Below are positions 45,171 to 57,433 of a stretch of DNA of 64,000 nucleotides, one piece after another. The position numbers were made by a program, and so were the translations under genes. Positions within the stretch are counted from its first letter, which is position 1, and each line of letters starts with the position of its first letter. The stretch comes from Tenebrio molitor (taxonomy: Eukaryota > Arthropoda > Insecta > Coleoptera > Tenebrionidae): the NCBI RefSeq assembly GCF_963966145.1, contig NC_091054.1, positions 16,616,001-16,680,000 on the forward strand, given 5' to 3'. The notes beneath the pieces are model-generated. The model was not told the DNA's origin, ran no database searches, and saw nothing but the letters and a program-made list of their open reading frames with translations.

Positions 45171-47120
45171 AATTCTGCGAACGGCTCCGTAATTTGGAAG
45201 TTGGTGTCCAGACAAAAGGCGAATCTTGTCTGGTTAAACGGCGTTGTCTTTTGAAATTTCTCTTTTGGCCGTAAGTTAGCCCCGCAAATACGTACGTGTG
45301 TACAGTTATCCCAGCGACCCATCGAAAGTTGTTACGTTGCCATGGTACCAGTCCGATTACCATGACAACACCACAACTGCACCGTTTCGAAAATGTGCAG
45401 TCGTGGGTCGGTCCCAGATGGAAAGCAAATCGCCGAGCTGTTGCAATGAAGCGCTGAAGCGCTTTTAGGACATGATTAGCCCCCATTTTACGAAGCCATT
45501 AAGATTCGATAAATGATAATAGCGATATTAATCGAAGGTCGGCTCGTAAAGCGTCAATTAAGACACCATCCTGGGCGGCTCTTGCTGCCGGTCCACCACG
45601 TGCGCCCGAGACAAATCCAACAGAACGGCACTAGCACTCACTCGTCCACTAGTCGACCCGAACTGAACATCATCGGCGAGATCAACAGCACGGAGTGATT
45701 CACCGTGGTCGTCCCACCAAGTCCGGGGGTCAACCGAAGCACCAGAGCTGGTCACTGCACTGCGATGGTCGTCTTGTTTTGCGACCCGCCGGACCGCTTC
45801 CCGGCTTTCCCGTTTCCGGCCGTCCGGGTGCATAACGGAACCGTCTGTTTGCGCCTCGAACCTCCTGTTTGCACGGCTATTAGCGAGGCTCTAATGTCTG
45901 TTTGAGGTGAGGCGCGGCTCGACGACGAGCCTCATCGCCGCACTTCAGATCACTTCACACCACCGAACCGACCCACGGTCCGACCAAGAATGACTGTCCC
46001 ACCGGGGACCATGTTCGGCTATATACAACGCCGGCATCTGCTGGGGCCGATGGTGGGGTTCTTTGTTTCGGCTGTCCATCGGGTTGCCTAAAGCGGAATC
46101 CCGCCAGGTAGCCGCCATGGGCGGAGGCGCACCGAGTGGCCCACCGAGACCCCCCCAAAACCATCCCGGAACCGCCACCTCCAACCCAACGCACCACCAA
46201 AATATTACCTCTTCCTCCAACCACTACTCCCTCCTACAATCATTATCATCAAGATCAAGATTGCTGTCGTCACTTGTTCAAATTTTCAATCACATACTCT
46301 GACCAATTCTTTTCTTCTGTTTCAAATCTTTTTCTTTTCATTTTTTACATTTGTAATTTTCATTTACAATACCTACTATTACAATAATTATTAGTTATCA
46401 CAGTTTATCTGCAACCACAATCTCAGATATGCTCGTAGCACTCCGCAGACCCGATCTTAGTCCCATTGAAATCGCGTAGAGGGACCCCGCGCTAGCTTAT
46501 TGTCTTCATTATGTTTAAGAGAAATTGCATAATGTTTCGTGCGATGGGTTTGATGTTGACGGGATCCCTCGCCGCCCATGGCACTACCAATGGGCCCAGG
46601 TAAATGAGGATTTGGGCGAGATCTCTGAACAAACGCAGCTGCAACGTCCACCCATTCAGTCGCGGCACAAAAAGTTTCTTATTTCCTTTCTCGAGAGCAT
46701 CGGCTTCCCGGAACGATCGCGCTTTTTGCCGTGGTGGTTGTGACGCGAATCGGGGGCAGCGTCCCCCTGACACCGATCGAAGGGTTAATGAGTCGGTGGG
46801 GTGCCAAAGCGGGAATTTGTCTGAGTTTTGAAGCGATTAGGGAAGTGATGACGTCTAACGATTCTCAAAAATGCCGATAAAACTGCGCGCTCGGGGTCTT
46901 TTGTCTTGAGTGGGTTCGAGGGCTCTTCGGAAGACGAGATGTATCGATTTTGGTTCGGGAGGACGTCGCCGGTTATCATCTTTCAATTCCATTAAATACA
47001 CGACGACTGCCAAGAGCTTTTGGCGAGGGTGCGGAGGCTCACGTGAACTGGAAGCTGCCAAAGCAATGCTAATTGCTGCTTGTCGATTAACCATTTTTTA
47101 ATAAAGTGTCTTTGCAATCT
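45171..47120. other. GC/CpG-rich island, unassigned
   Basis: GC-rich at 45171-46200 and 46440-47100 with a T-rich gap. Many overlapping frames on both strands (the longest 110 codons) reflect high GC. One plus-strand ATG at 46118 sits in a good context (GCCGCCATGG) and opens a Gly/Pro/Ser/His-rich frame to 46302, which could be a first exon, but no splice donor is convincing. Promoter-like region. Confidence 0.35.
45336..45369. promoter_or_regulatory. Paired RFX-type X-box motifs
   Basis: GTTGCCATGGTACC (45336-45349) and, inverted, GTTGTCATGGTAAT (45356-45369) both fit the X-box consensus GTHNYYATRRNAAC with one mismatch or so, 6 bp apart. RFX factors bind such sites in promoters of ciliary genes. 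Motif evidence only. Confidence 0.35.
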
Positions 47121-48270
47121 GTGAAATTAACAGAGTTGAATTGGTTGGGAGAGAAGAAGTTGGGCGGAGTTGTCAATTAATTCTTAGACATTATTGCCCA
47201 AGTCGTTGGGAGGTGAGAAAACTGTCATTAGTTTTCAAATGGCAAGCTGTAAATAATAATAAGCTGTCGTAAATCACTTAACTCTACAAATCCGCAACTA
47301 AAGACAAGCCAATATTTAACAAGCACCTCCAAGGAAAGATGGCCGAGGTTTTATTTCCAATTAGAAATTTTATGTACAAATGTTATTTCCATAGATTATT
47401 TCGTTCTTTCTCTTTACGACCTTCCAAGTCTGATTGAATCCCGTCCAAGATATTTTTCTGGAACTGAAAACTTTTAGGTTATTGAATAGACGAAAATATT
47501 TTGTATTTTTATATCCCAGCTGCTGATTTAAAAGCATGTAGAAAGAAAATTTTGGAAAATATTTAAAAGAAAAGAAAAGGGACCTGGTGATAGTATTTAA
47601 AAAGTTTCTTCTTTTCGTTTTAAGAAATAACTTAGTAGAATTAACAAGAGAAAGGGAAGTCTCGTTAATATTTATCAAAAGTAATGACAATCTACGAGCA
47701 AAAAACGAAATGTGTAGTTTTCACTGTAATAAAATCTGAGGTAATTTCAATTTTACGATTTCTAGCGGAGCAGCTAACTTGATTATTGTCTAGAACTAAT
47801 GAAAAACCATTTTCAAAATAAATATAAATAAAATTACTCAGTTCGGGACGCTAAAAAATAATTTTTCTAGACTAGAACGTGGTTTGACACGATTTTTTTA
47901 TTATCTTTTAGTTATAGATACACAGTATGGTACCATAAATTTTGCATAGAAGGTGTTCATTGTCCTATTCAAATTGGATAAATTTATAAATTTCTAGTTT
48001 TTTTTTTTAACTGGTGGTGAGAAAAGCTGTGTAGTGAATACATGATTGTCTCCAATATCTTCTCAGGTGCGTTTCTTACTTCAGAAATATGAAAGAAAAG
48101 AAACTGAAAAAAAGAAATACATATGTACATATTCAAATTCAAAAAATAACAAAAATCTCTTGATAGGTAAAAGGCAAATAAATGTTTTTCTTTTTTCTTG
48201 ACGTATTTTTATTTTCGCTGTTTTTTGTATTAAGTATTAAACAATTATGAATAAAACCATAATAATAATA
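47121..48270. other. AT-rich stretch
   Basis: A 106-codon minus-strand frame at 47370-47690 is Lys/Asn/Phe-rich with no domain. Confidence 0.4.
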
Positions 48271-48316
48271 AGTTAAGCAATGTCGGGTGCGGTCAGTGTT
48301 TGGATGGGTGGCCGCC
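48271..48316 (+). pseudogene. 5S rRNA-like fragment (3' half), copy 1
   Basis: AGTTAAGCAATGTCGGGTGCGG then TCAGTGTTTGGATGGGTGGCCGCC matches the internal control region of eukaryotic 5S rRNA genes (GTTAAGCAnCGTCGGGCGCGGTnAGTACTTGGATGGGTGACCGC). The 5' half of 5S and the 3' terminal stem are absent. Either a truncated 5S pseudogene or a piece of a 5S-derived SINE. Confidence 0.7.
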
Positions 48317-48987
48317 AAAAAAACTCGCATTCCGTTATAACTTCATATCTTTATTAGTTATTCAGTATTGTCTTATAAAAAGTGGTCGTAGGAATTATTG
48401 TTACTTGATGGAAATATCCGTAGTCATAAATAAATCCGGCCACGATGCCGTGCCCCCTTTTCACAATAATAATAAATCGTCAAAGATACTTCTCAGATTT
48501 ATATTGTAGTTTAGAATAAAACACAATGCTGATTACGTTGTAATCAATAAACGTCTCTATCACATTTTTCCAGTTGTCTAGTACAGCTAAAGACATTTTC
48601 TGCACGATCTTGTAACACAATAGGAATTAGTTCTCAAACGCACCATGGAAGTAATAAATTCTTTAACGGTTTGAAGTGATGTCAAACTAATTAGCGACAA
48701 TTATGGAAGCTTTAACTGGATTTTTTATTTTTCCACTTTCTGGCAACAGATGCGAAAAGTCAATGTGTCGAATTATGAATGTATCACGAGAGTATCATTC
48801 GATTTCGTCATAATTTTAGCAACAAATGGACATTTACAACAGAACGAGTCAAGCAATTTGAAAATGTACGAAAATAGCATAAGAAAAAAATGTATGAACA
48901 AATATTTTATGCTATTGAACTGTAAAACAGGAGTACAAATGGTATATACGTATAATACGTTGACAATTAACATTTACAAAGTAAACA
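48317..48987. other. AT-rich spacer
   Basis: Nothing recognised apart from possible continuation of the 5S-like insertion. Confidence 0.4.
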
Positions 48988-49206
48988 CTGGTAGGTCTTG
49001 GATTTTCTCATGGGCTATGAGTCATATCTGCGCAAACGACGAATATCGGTCTCAATATCTCTCTCTTGTCTATTTATATGTATTTGAATTTGAAAGTAGT
49101 CGACGTTTTCAGTTTTCATTTACTAATTTTTCACTGGTTTGTCGCTCCGCCTTCGCGCAGATATTTCCAAGGTCACAGCTCATAAGAGAATCCAACACCT
49201 CTACCT
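48988..49206. mobile_element. TIR element, GGTNTTGGATTTTCTCATGGGCT family, copy 1
   Basis: The left end GGTCTTGGATTTTCTCATGGG is inverted at the right (ATAAGAGAATCCAACACC). The inner part includes CATATCTGCGCAAACGACGA and CGCCTTCGCGCAGATATTTCC. About 219 bp. A 184-codon frame (48750-49304) runs through it and is therefore not a credible gene. Confidence 0.85.
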
Positions 49207-50650
49207 ATCACAAGAATATTTTAGAGATTCTTTTATCTGAACAAAATTTTTTGATATTCGAAAATAATTGTCACCAGCAGTCTTCATTTACTCGTTTTAA
49301 GTAATCTGAGTAACCAAAAAACCATTTCAAAAATATGCAAAGAAGTTATTTTTGATTCAATTTAAAAACGATAATATTTTATCACTTAGTTCATTTTATC
49401 TCAACCGTATTTACTAGACCGTGGTACAGAGTTGTAAATAGCACCTAACGAACCAACAAATAAAAATACTTAGTTAGCGCTGATTGTGATTTATTGTTGG
49501 AAGATATATCCTTCATATGAGACCTTCAAACCTCGCAAGATATCTTTCTAGAAGTTAATTCAATCAATTTAAAAAAATATGCAACGAAAAAAATAATTAC
49601 TCTTAATTAATTTGACATAATGTGTATTAGCAAATTTGACAGAGCACCTGCAGGTGTTACATAATTATGAATAACTGCTCGTTATCCAAAGATAACATTC
49701 GAGGTCTTTAAATAAATTTAAAAAATTGTTAAAAAGCATAAAAAACATTTCAAATCGAATTTTTAAGCTTTTTGTGTTAATTAATTTTCGGTAACACGTG
49801 GCCAAACAAAACAATCGAAAATATTTTTATTTCATGAACCATTACTTTCCGATACTTAATGACTTAATTTTATTTATTTAGCATTTTCCTTCTAATTTCC
49901 TATTTGACGTCAACAATTCACCACTCCGTGTTGACTTTGTCCATATTCTTTTGTGCAGACCCATTCTCAAACTTATAAAAGTTTTATTGCAACCCAAACA
50001 CCACTTTACGACCGTCTCTTATTTATCTATTGTTTAATTCACCCATCAGAGAAAAAATCAAATAAAACCATTCATAGCATCTTCTTATTTATCAATTTAT
50101 AAACCAACGAAACTGGTGTTTCCACATTTTTAAACATTTCTGGCGCTACCGGAGCCCCTCTTTCCACGACTCTCCCCCAACACCCACTTTCTATCGCCGA
50201 CTCAAGATAACATTTTACAATGCTTCCTTCTTCAAACACATCAATTAACATGCAAGGAAGAAGTGTAAACAGGCAATAAACTTTTATTGAATGCGTTTTT
50301 GATAGTGCGGAAGAAACGGCTTTGATAAAAAAAAATCGTATATCTTTAGTGACGATTTCGCAACGACGCCTTCCAATCGCACCGGATAAATTCGAAGCAC
50401 AGGTGTTGGCCAAGTCATCAAGCATAAATTGTCTTCAGATGGTGGATAACCGCTCGAGACATTCTTTAAAATCTTCGGGATCAGGCGCACCTGCTCGAAA
50501 GTGTTTTTAATTATGATCCAGGTTAAGTAACTGTGATTTTTGTCGTATTTAAATGGGACGGTGTTGCACAAGTCTCTGATGAAGAGAAAATAATGATAAT
50601 TGTAAAGGGAGTAATCGAAATAAAGTACTTTTTTAATTGTCATTCGAGAC
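49207..50650. other. AT-rich stretch
   Basis: Overlapping minus-strand frames at 50072-50661 (117 and 125 codons) lack recognised domains. They overlap in different frames and are probably chance. Confidence 0.35.
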
Positions 50651-50735
50651 GAGTTAAGCAATACTATGTGCGGTTAATGTTTGGATGGGTGCTGTCCGGA
50701 TTTCGTGGGAGAACTCCGGCATCGTCCTTGAGCTT
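50651..50735 (+). pseudogene. 5S rRNA-like fragment, copy 2
   Basis: GAGTTAAGCAATACTATGTGCGG, TTAATGTTTGGATGGGTG and a diverged 3' end (GTGGGAGAACTCCGGCATCG) follow 5S order from nucleotide ~45 to near the end. Like copy 1 it starts at GTTAAGCAA, with no 5' half. It is followed by about 140 bp of GC-rich sequence that may be the body of a SINE. Confidence 0.6.
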
Positions 50736-52440
50736 TCTCGGAAGCAGCGCCAGAAAATCGTCCGATGCAATCGATCCTGTAAAAAAATTCGTCCAGCATC
50801 TGCTCCGCCCCATTACGAGCCATCAGAAAGTCCATATTTTAGGTTTTTACGATCCCGGCACAAATGAGTTTATTTAATATTTTATTACCGCAATCGAAGG
50901 TGGTACTAGATGGGTACAAATACTGTACAACCCTCGGATAATTTACGACACAATAAAAGTATGTAGACCGGTAATAATTCAGGCGTTGTCCTTTTCCAAC
51001 TCGCGGCCCCCGCCGGAGGAAATCAACAAGTAGGGCTCAGGTGTGTCTTGCAAAACAGCCATTGTTTAGTCCAGGGGGTCTTTAAGGAGTGAAAAATCGC
51101 CAGTAAAATTAAAGAATCAACTCGGTACAGGCGTAAGGTGAAACTTCTTCGGGGGATACCTGTGGATTGGGAGCGTTGGCACAACAATCCTTCTCCGAAG
51201 GATCTCCCAAAGGGAATTCTTAATATCAAACCACTTAAGCTAACGCGAATTAAGTAAATAATTTGAAGCTGCAAGGAGTTTACGTCTTAATCGGGTAATT
51301 ACAGGATTATGGGTGAGTAGGATAGGGACCGGACTAGTTTCTTGAGGTACACCTGAAATTGTTTGTGGTTGTGTTTCCTCATTAAATTATTATTATTATT
51401 GTCTGTGCAAATGTTTCTGCTACCTGCAAAGCAACACGCGATTAGTGTTGAAGTACTAAAATGCTAAGTGGTGTTCGTTACTTGGAAGTGAAACTAGAAT
51501 AATATTTGTCATATACATATTAGTAGTACTAGTACATGTGCTTTAACAGTGTTGAGCTCTTGTCCGGTGAAACACTGCACACTATTGACTGATTTGGCAG
51601 TGGAGCTCGTTCCAGGAAAGCGTCCTCACAGGAGCGCACAAGATTTCCCCCTGGAAAGTTTTCCCATCAATGCAAGGAACGTGTTGCGTGAGTGCGATTC
51701 CTCGGCGTCGATAAATTTTTCTTCGGCGAACACGTCTTACAAATATGGTCCACTCGTAAGCACGCCAATAATGGCGTGAAGATCTTCATTATGTCCGCAA
51801 TTAATGGCCGTCTGACATCATCGTTCAGTCGTCGTGAAGGAAAGCATTTCTTCGGCGGCAGATGACGGCCGAAAGTCCAAACACGCAACTCCTCGACCAG
51901 TGGCGGAGACAGTTGGAAACGTTGCTTGTGGAGCTTTTGGGATGGCCTCGTTGGGTGCTTTCGGGCGCCACTGGTGGTCGTGTATCATGGCCGGGAAATC
52001 TTGGAAATCGAAGCCTCCACATCTGTTCGGGTACCAATCAGGCGAGGGCATATGGCAAGCTGACCGTCCGTAGGAAATAATCACATAAATTAGTGTTGTG
52101 GAGTGGCACGCGCCCCGTACGCATAAAAAGCCGTCGTATGTTTACACGAAAATAAAAACAAAAAGGATCGACACCTGCCGTAGAGGCGCTGATGTACCGG
52201 AAACGACGTACAAGACAGCTGGACTGCACCGGCCGCCGATGGAGGACCGGCCACAGGTAAATTAAATTGGGTATTATGCCGACGTTAATGATATCGGGAG
52301 CGGTTCGAATTGTTAATGGTGATGGAGGCATCTGAATTTTAAATGCGAAGGAACAGCTTGTGGATTTTGGATTTGGTGGTGACGAAACGGAGGGTCACGT
52401 GTTCGACCTGAAGAAGTCGCTGATGCAGCCAGAAGGAAAT
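50736..52440. other. GC-richer island
   Basis: Low repeat content, several overlapping frames on both strands at 51549-52331, none with a recognised domain. Confidence 0.3.
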
Positions 52441-53929
52441 CTACAGACGTACTTTTTGAAAACCGAAAAAAGAAATTGAATTTTTATTTTCCTGTAAATT
52501 TTGATAGAAGAAACTTCAACTTGTCCTTGTGTACTTCATAATTGACAAACTAACACTTGACTGGTATCAAGAATAGAGCGTAGGTATCATATTTTTTAAC
52601 GTTTCATTAAGAAAAATTAAAGCAGAAATTAGTTAAAATAAATTCTTCATTGTTCTAAGAAAGCAACACGAAAGCTTCTAGAGTCGATGTATCTACAGAG
52701 TGATCTACTCAAGCCGTTTGCAAATGTGCGCGTTTCTCAATTTCCCCTTTGCTTTGAATAATATAAACACAGTGAATAATTCATATGTTTGATAGAATGC
52801 GTTAAATATTAAATTACAAATTGAAAATGTTTGTTTGTATTAATTAATATATAGTAGGCTATTTGTGATGATGTCACGTGATCCCCACCGGATGTTTTTA
52901 CACTTGTTATAAAATTTACACATTTGACGACAAACCCATCAACAGAAATAAATTCTTAAAAAATATCTATTGCCATAATTTTCTGATTCTTTTTTCAAAT
53001 TACATTTCAGTATATTACATTTGATTCATATAAACAAGTGTTTAGATTATCAAAATAAAATATTTTTAATTACACTGAGTTTTTGGTTACCGAGTAATGG
53101 ATTTTACTGAATACCTACGTAGAATCAATGATTTCGTAAATACTGGTATAATAAGGGAAGTGTGATATTAGATACTAGCAGTTTCTAGTTTTTGAATTAT
53201 TTTATCAAATCATTAAAAACTTGTAAATGCATGTTCGAATAATATTACCAACGGCAAATAAAATCCTTTTAAAATTCCCAAACTCGACTACGGAAGTTTA
53301 TAGTATAATATTTTAATTTTGCACCTGTAGAATTAATTAATTATTATTCATTCCACCTTGCCTCGAAGTACTTTAAAAAAATATTTTTCTATTTTGCGTT
53401 TAGAATAAGTCTATTCTAGCACCCAAATGACGTCATTTGAGTGCTTTAATAGGTCGTTGACGTGTTACAATAGACTAGTAAAATTTACTGTATTGATGTT
53501 GGTAGCGTGAAGTGTCAACTGACAGACGTCAAAAAATAAATCTCGCAGAGAACAAAGCAAATTAATAAATAACAATGAACAAAACGTTTAATTTTCATTC
53601 TGGGATTTGCACTTCTCCGGCAGTAAATTGTCTAACGTCTTTTGTGCAATTTGCCTAATTTGCGGCGGCGTTAGTGATAAACTTTCTTCAGCATTCATTT
53701 TCAAACATCAAATGCGAAAATAAAAAAAAATCTGACGTTTAAACTCTAATTTAAAGAAGTACTCATCTGATTTCTTTTATTTATTAATTTTCTTTTGATA
53801 AACAAAGTAATGAACACAATCTACGACAAAGAAAACTTTTTAAAAGGTGGAGGGATGTTCCATTTAAAAAAATACAATTTTAAAAATTTAACAACTGAAT
53901 TATCGTTTACTGTTGATGCACACTATACC
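52441..53929. other. AT-rich stretch with a CRE-centred palindrome
   Basis: A near-perfect 26 bp palindrome centred on TGACGTCA lies at 53419-53444 (GCACCCAAA...TTTGAGTGC), flanked by GTCTATTCTAG and its inverted near-copy CAATAGACTAG, so it may be the centre of a small foldback element. No gene. Confidence 0.4.
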
Positions 53930-54435
53930 GGGTGGAACAAAGTGTCTATAAAAGAACGTAAGTCAAGAGTCCTGTGGAATTGTGCGGCTCTATATTTTTA
54001 TTGTGTCGAGCTGTATTGACCCGTTAAAGTCGTCAAAATAGATGTCAACATTCAAATGTCAAATTATTTAAATCTTAGCGTCAGTTGCGAGTTCGACGTC
54101 TTAGTTGTTTAGCTTGCGATTTTCTGCACTTTTTCTCTATTCTAATTACTTTTCGTCATACAACAGTCTGTTAAAAATCTGTCATTAATGGACTTATATA
54201 ACCCCTGTTTTTCTATTTTGTAACTTGTACAAAATATGCTACTGAATGTTTTTATAATATTGGGACACCCTGTATACATTTATCGCAATATTTTCCGAAT
54301 ATGCAGTAGAAGCGTAGCTATCATCTAGAAAAAAGAAAAAGTTGAAAAGCTTTTTCGCAACTCTGAGACATCCTGTATACCTATTCGAATTCCACAGGAC
54401 TCTTAATATACGTTCTTTTATAAACACTTCGTATT
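53930..54435. mobile_element. Composite TIR element with two CACCCTGTATAC tips
   Basis: GTGTCTATAAAAGAACGTA...AAGAGTCCTGTGGAATT at 53941-53981 is inverted at 54388-54428. Terminal-type words lie at 53932 (TACCGGGTGG), 54266 (GGGACACCCTGTATAC) and 54368 (GACATCCTGTATAC). Two elements may be overlapped here. Confidence 0.65.
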
Positions 54436-54992
54436 TGCAAGCTTCGTAGTTTCTTTATAAAGATAATTACTAGTTGTCAGAAATGTCAGTTATATTAAAA
54501 AGTTAATTCTAATTAAACATTTTACACCTTTACTGATACCGTTATTTTATTAAACTCTTCTCTTCTGCGTCAGCTTAAAAAAATATTTTTTAAAAATTAC
54601 TTGTTAGAATTTTTAAATAACTGTATGGAGATTATGTCCAAGCTAGAGAAATTCAGACACTATGGCTTGGAGGCTCAAAATGTTCATTCTACAAACAATT
54701 AAAAGCTAAAAGCTGACACCATGCTAATAGCTTAAGTATAGATAAAATTACAAAAACAGTTGTCCAAAAATCTTAAGTGCAAAATAACGTTATTCAAAAT
54801 TTTCGTATTGTGTAGTGTACCATATAGTCAACATCCACATCTTTCTTTTTTACTATTTTTGCAGGTGCATCGCTAGTACATATATATATATACAAGTAGT
54901 ACTTTTTGTATTCTCATCTGCCTAAGGTGGAAGATCTTAGGGAAAAAGTGGTATGGTTTAAAATAAGGGCATGGTGAATATTTCTTTAAATA
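54436..54992. other. AT-rich spacer with (AT)n
   Basis: A short TATATATATATA run at about 54880. No gene. Confidence 0.45.
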
Positions 54993-55565
54993 TAAAGGGC
55001 TCCACAGACTGCGTTTTTGTTCGACGGTTTTGTTCGACGAACAAGTCTGTTCGAACAAAAACGATGCAAATCTGAAGTGTGTGTCTGGAAAACCGCCGTT
55101 TTTGCTCGCGAACAAAAATGAGGAAAATTATAAGGTTTACCCTGATTATGTGTATGTCCGTCAAACTTGTTCGACGGACTTGTCAATTCGAGCAAATCTG
55201 AAGTGTGTGCGGTGAACGGTTTTAAAAAACGTCGATTTTTGCAGTGGTGTAGTACCAAATAATAAAACCAGATTTTGGCGATTTGTATTTCGCGACAAAT
55301 TATTGTTTGAAAATGACGGATTAACAGAAAGTTCTTACTGGAATTTATAGAACTCTTCGCAGTCTTCCGTGTTTATGGAAAATATATGCTTTTACAGCTA
55401 ATGCCGCCGCCGCTGCATACAAATATAACTTGATATTTACTCACTCATTAAAACCTTTAAATAAAGCTGAAATGTGTATGCAACTCATGTTCATCGTTTT
55501 TGTTCGAACAGACTTGTTCGTCGAACAAAACCGACGAACAAAAACGCAGTATGTGAGGCCCTTTA
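54993..55565. mobile_element. TIR element with ~70 bp TTCGACGAACAA arms
   Basis: The left arm (TAAAGGGCTCCACAGACTGCG, TTTTTGTTCGACGGTTTTG, TTCGACGAACAAGTCTGTTC) is inverted at the right end (GAACAGACTTGTTCGTCGAA ... GCAGTATGTGAGGCCCTTTA). An internal segment (CTTGTTCGACGGACTTG, GCAAATCTGAAGTGTGTG) repeats part of the left arm. About 573 bp, non-coding; short frames inside are repeat-derived. Confidence 0.9.
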
Positions 55566-55764
55566 GGTAAGTATAGGGAATAGGTATTCCTAAATTTAAA
55601 ATTAACAAAAATCTCTCATCCAATAAACAACTTCTAACAACATCTTTTGATGGGAAAGCTTATTATTACACATTAATACACAACGTATTTCACGTAAGTG
55701 TGTCAGACTGACGCAACCCAATATTCAATTTTCATGAATAACTAGGTGTAATTAATCATATTTT

Positions 55765-56148
55765 GACAAAAAGTACACTTCTGTTCACTGAAAAAGCATA
55801 CACTTACATTTTGCTTGTGTAAATCAGATTTATCATTACCTGATGTCACTGTCATTGTCAGCGACAGGTAACTGAAATAATTCGATTTCAGTCAGTAAAA
55901 GTGTACTTAATGCCCCCTCTAATGTTACTGTTATCAACATTATAGGTATTATTCTTTATTTTCAAAGTTTATTGTAGGTTCTTTTAAGTCTGGTATAATC
56001 AAAATTCGTTTGTAAATTCTTACCTGATAAATTAATATGGGTAAACATGGAAAGAACCATCTAGTAAGTTTACACAGCCAAAAAATCGCAAAAATATCTC
56101 TCAAGACTTGTATGCTTTTTCCGTGAACAGAAGTGTAGTTGGACATCC
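55765..56148. mobile_element. TIR element (ACTTCTGTTCACNGAAAAAGCATACA arms)
   Basis: CACTTCTGTTCACTGAAAAA then GCATACA at 55777-55803 is inverted at 56109-56140 (TGTATGCTTTTTCCGTGAAC then AGAAGTGTAGTT). Length ~384 bp. No coding capacity. Confidence 0.8.
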
Positions 56149-57249
56149 CTAAAGTTTTTTAGATTTCCCCCTTGTTCACACATTTGCAGAAAAGCTCCCC
56201 AGCGATTGTGTTAGTCCAAAACTATAATTTATAATTTTTCATTAATATATTTCCATTGTCAAATGTATTTTGTGTTGCGTTTAGACTTCGTCATGAAACA
56301 TATTGTACATGACACTATAAAAATTAAGGTTCGTTCAAGATACATTTAGAAAAGATATCAGTGTTACGTTGAACATCTACCAAACATTAAAACAACTACA
56401 CAACCATATAGTTAGTCCTATACGGGTGATTGTACGAATTACTGTAGGACAGTGAGTTGCTGCTCTCACGTTACTATAATAATTAGTTAATTACATATTA
56501 GTCGTCATGTGGGCATTACAAATCAAAAATAACTAAAGCACCTGAAACATTGACAAACGTATTTGACGTAGCTGGTGTAACTACAGGTACTGACGAAGAC
56601 GAGGAACCAAAATTATCTAATAATCTCCATTACTTTTTTCCAACAACACGACTCTCCTAGAACTTTTACATATGACGAACAAAGAGTTGCTCTTGATTTT
56701 TTTGGTGAGTTTCAATAAAAAGGTTTACAAGAGTTATCCCGTAAAATATAATTCTTCTTTTGTACCTTCACCGACTGATGTTCAATTTTACAAAAAAGTA
56801 GCAAAATAAATCAGCATACTTTAGAGTAAAATATACATTTATTGTTGTCAGCTTTTTTGGTTACAAAATGTGAAGCAAAATTCTATTCTCTACTACACTA
56901 ATTTAAAGTAGCTTCTCAATTCTACAAGCAACTTTTCTCTTTGCCATTTTGGCGAAAAACGTTGCGTAATGGCTTAAAAACTAGGAAAGATTTGGCTAAA
57001 ACCGTTCATATCTCCAAAACTAAGCTACCTAAAAACGTGAAACAACCAGATTCTTACGAAGTGGATTTTTGCTATACGGGTAGATTTATTTGAATTTCGA
57101 TTTCGGCGTTGAAACACGTTTTCTGGATGAAAATGGATGTTTTTTTTTTATATTAGCGCTGATCACAATTAGCCATTGCAGTATTTAGTGGCGTAGGGCT
57201 ATTTTAGTGAAAAATCTCTCCAATTTTTTTTTTGGAATTAAACATCGTT
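56149..57249. other. AT-rich stretch with a possible eroded coding piece
   Basis: 56545-56820 gives open segments in neighbouring frames (for example NVFDVAGVTTGTDEDEEP, then a second frame ending at a stop near 56808). I do not recognise a family. Could be eroded transposase. Confidence 0.3.
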
Positions 57250-57343
57250 TTTCGGCAAAACGGTAGATAGAAAAGTTGCTCTTTTTGACGAGTTCTATTA
57301 CCAGTTAAAATTAATGCACCTATTTCAGAAACACCCTATATAT
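57250..57343. mobile_element. TACAGGGTG TIR family 1, right-end fragment
   Basis: ACGAGTTCTATTACCAGTTAAAATTAATGCACCTATTTCAGAAACACCCTATA matches the right end of copies 1-3. No left end was found. Confidence 0.7.
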
Positions 57344-57433
57344 GTTACCGCTAATATGCGAAATATGGTTTTATGCACAATACCCAGAGATTTTAGTTAA
57401 TATGCATATTAACTAATATCCGTAAACTAATAC

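Noticed and set aside
46118..46302. Coding first exon starting in a strong Kozak context
   Set aside because: Low-complexity Pro/Ser/His peptide, no convincing donor or conserved motif; kept only as a remark in the island entry.
48750..49304. 184-codon plus-strand frame
   Set aside because: It runs straight through a non-coding TIR element whose second copy (61437) does not keep the frame.
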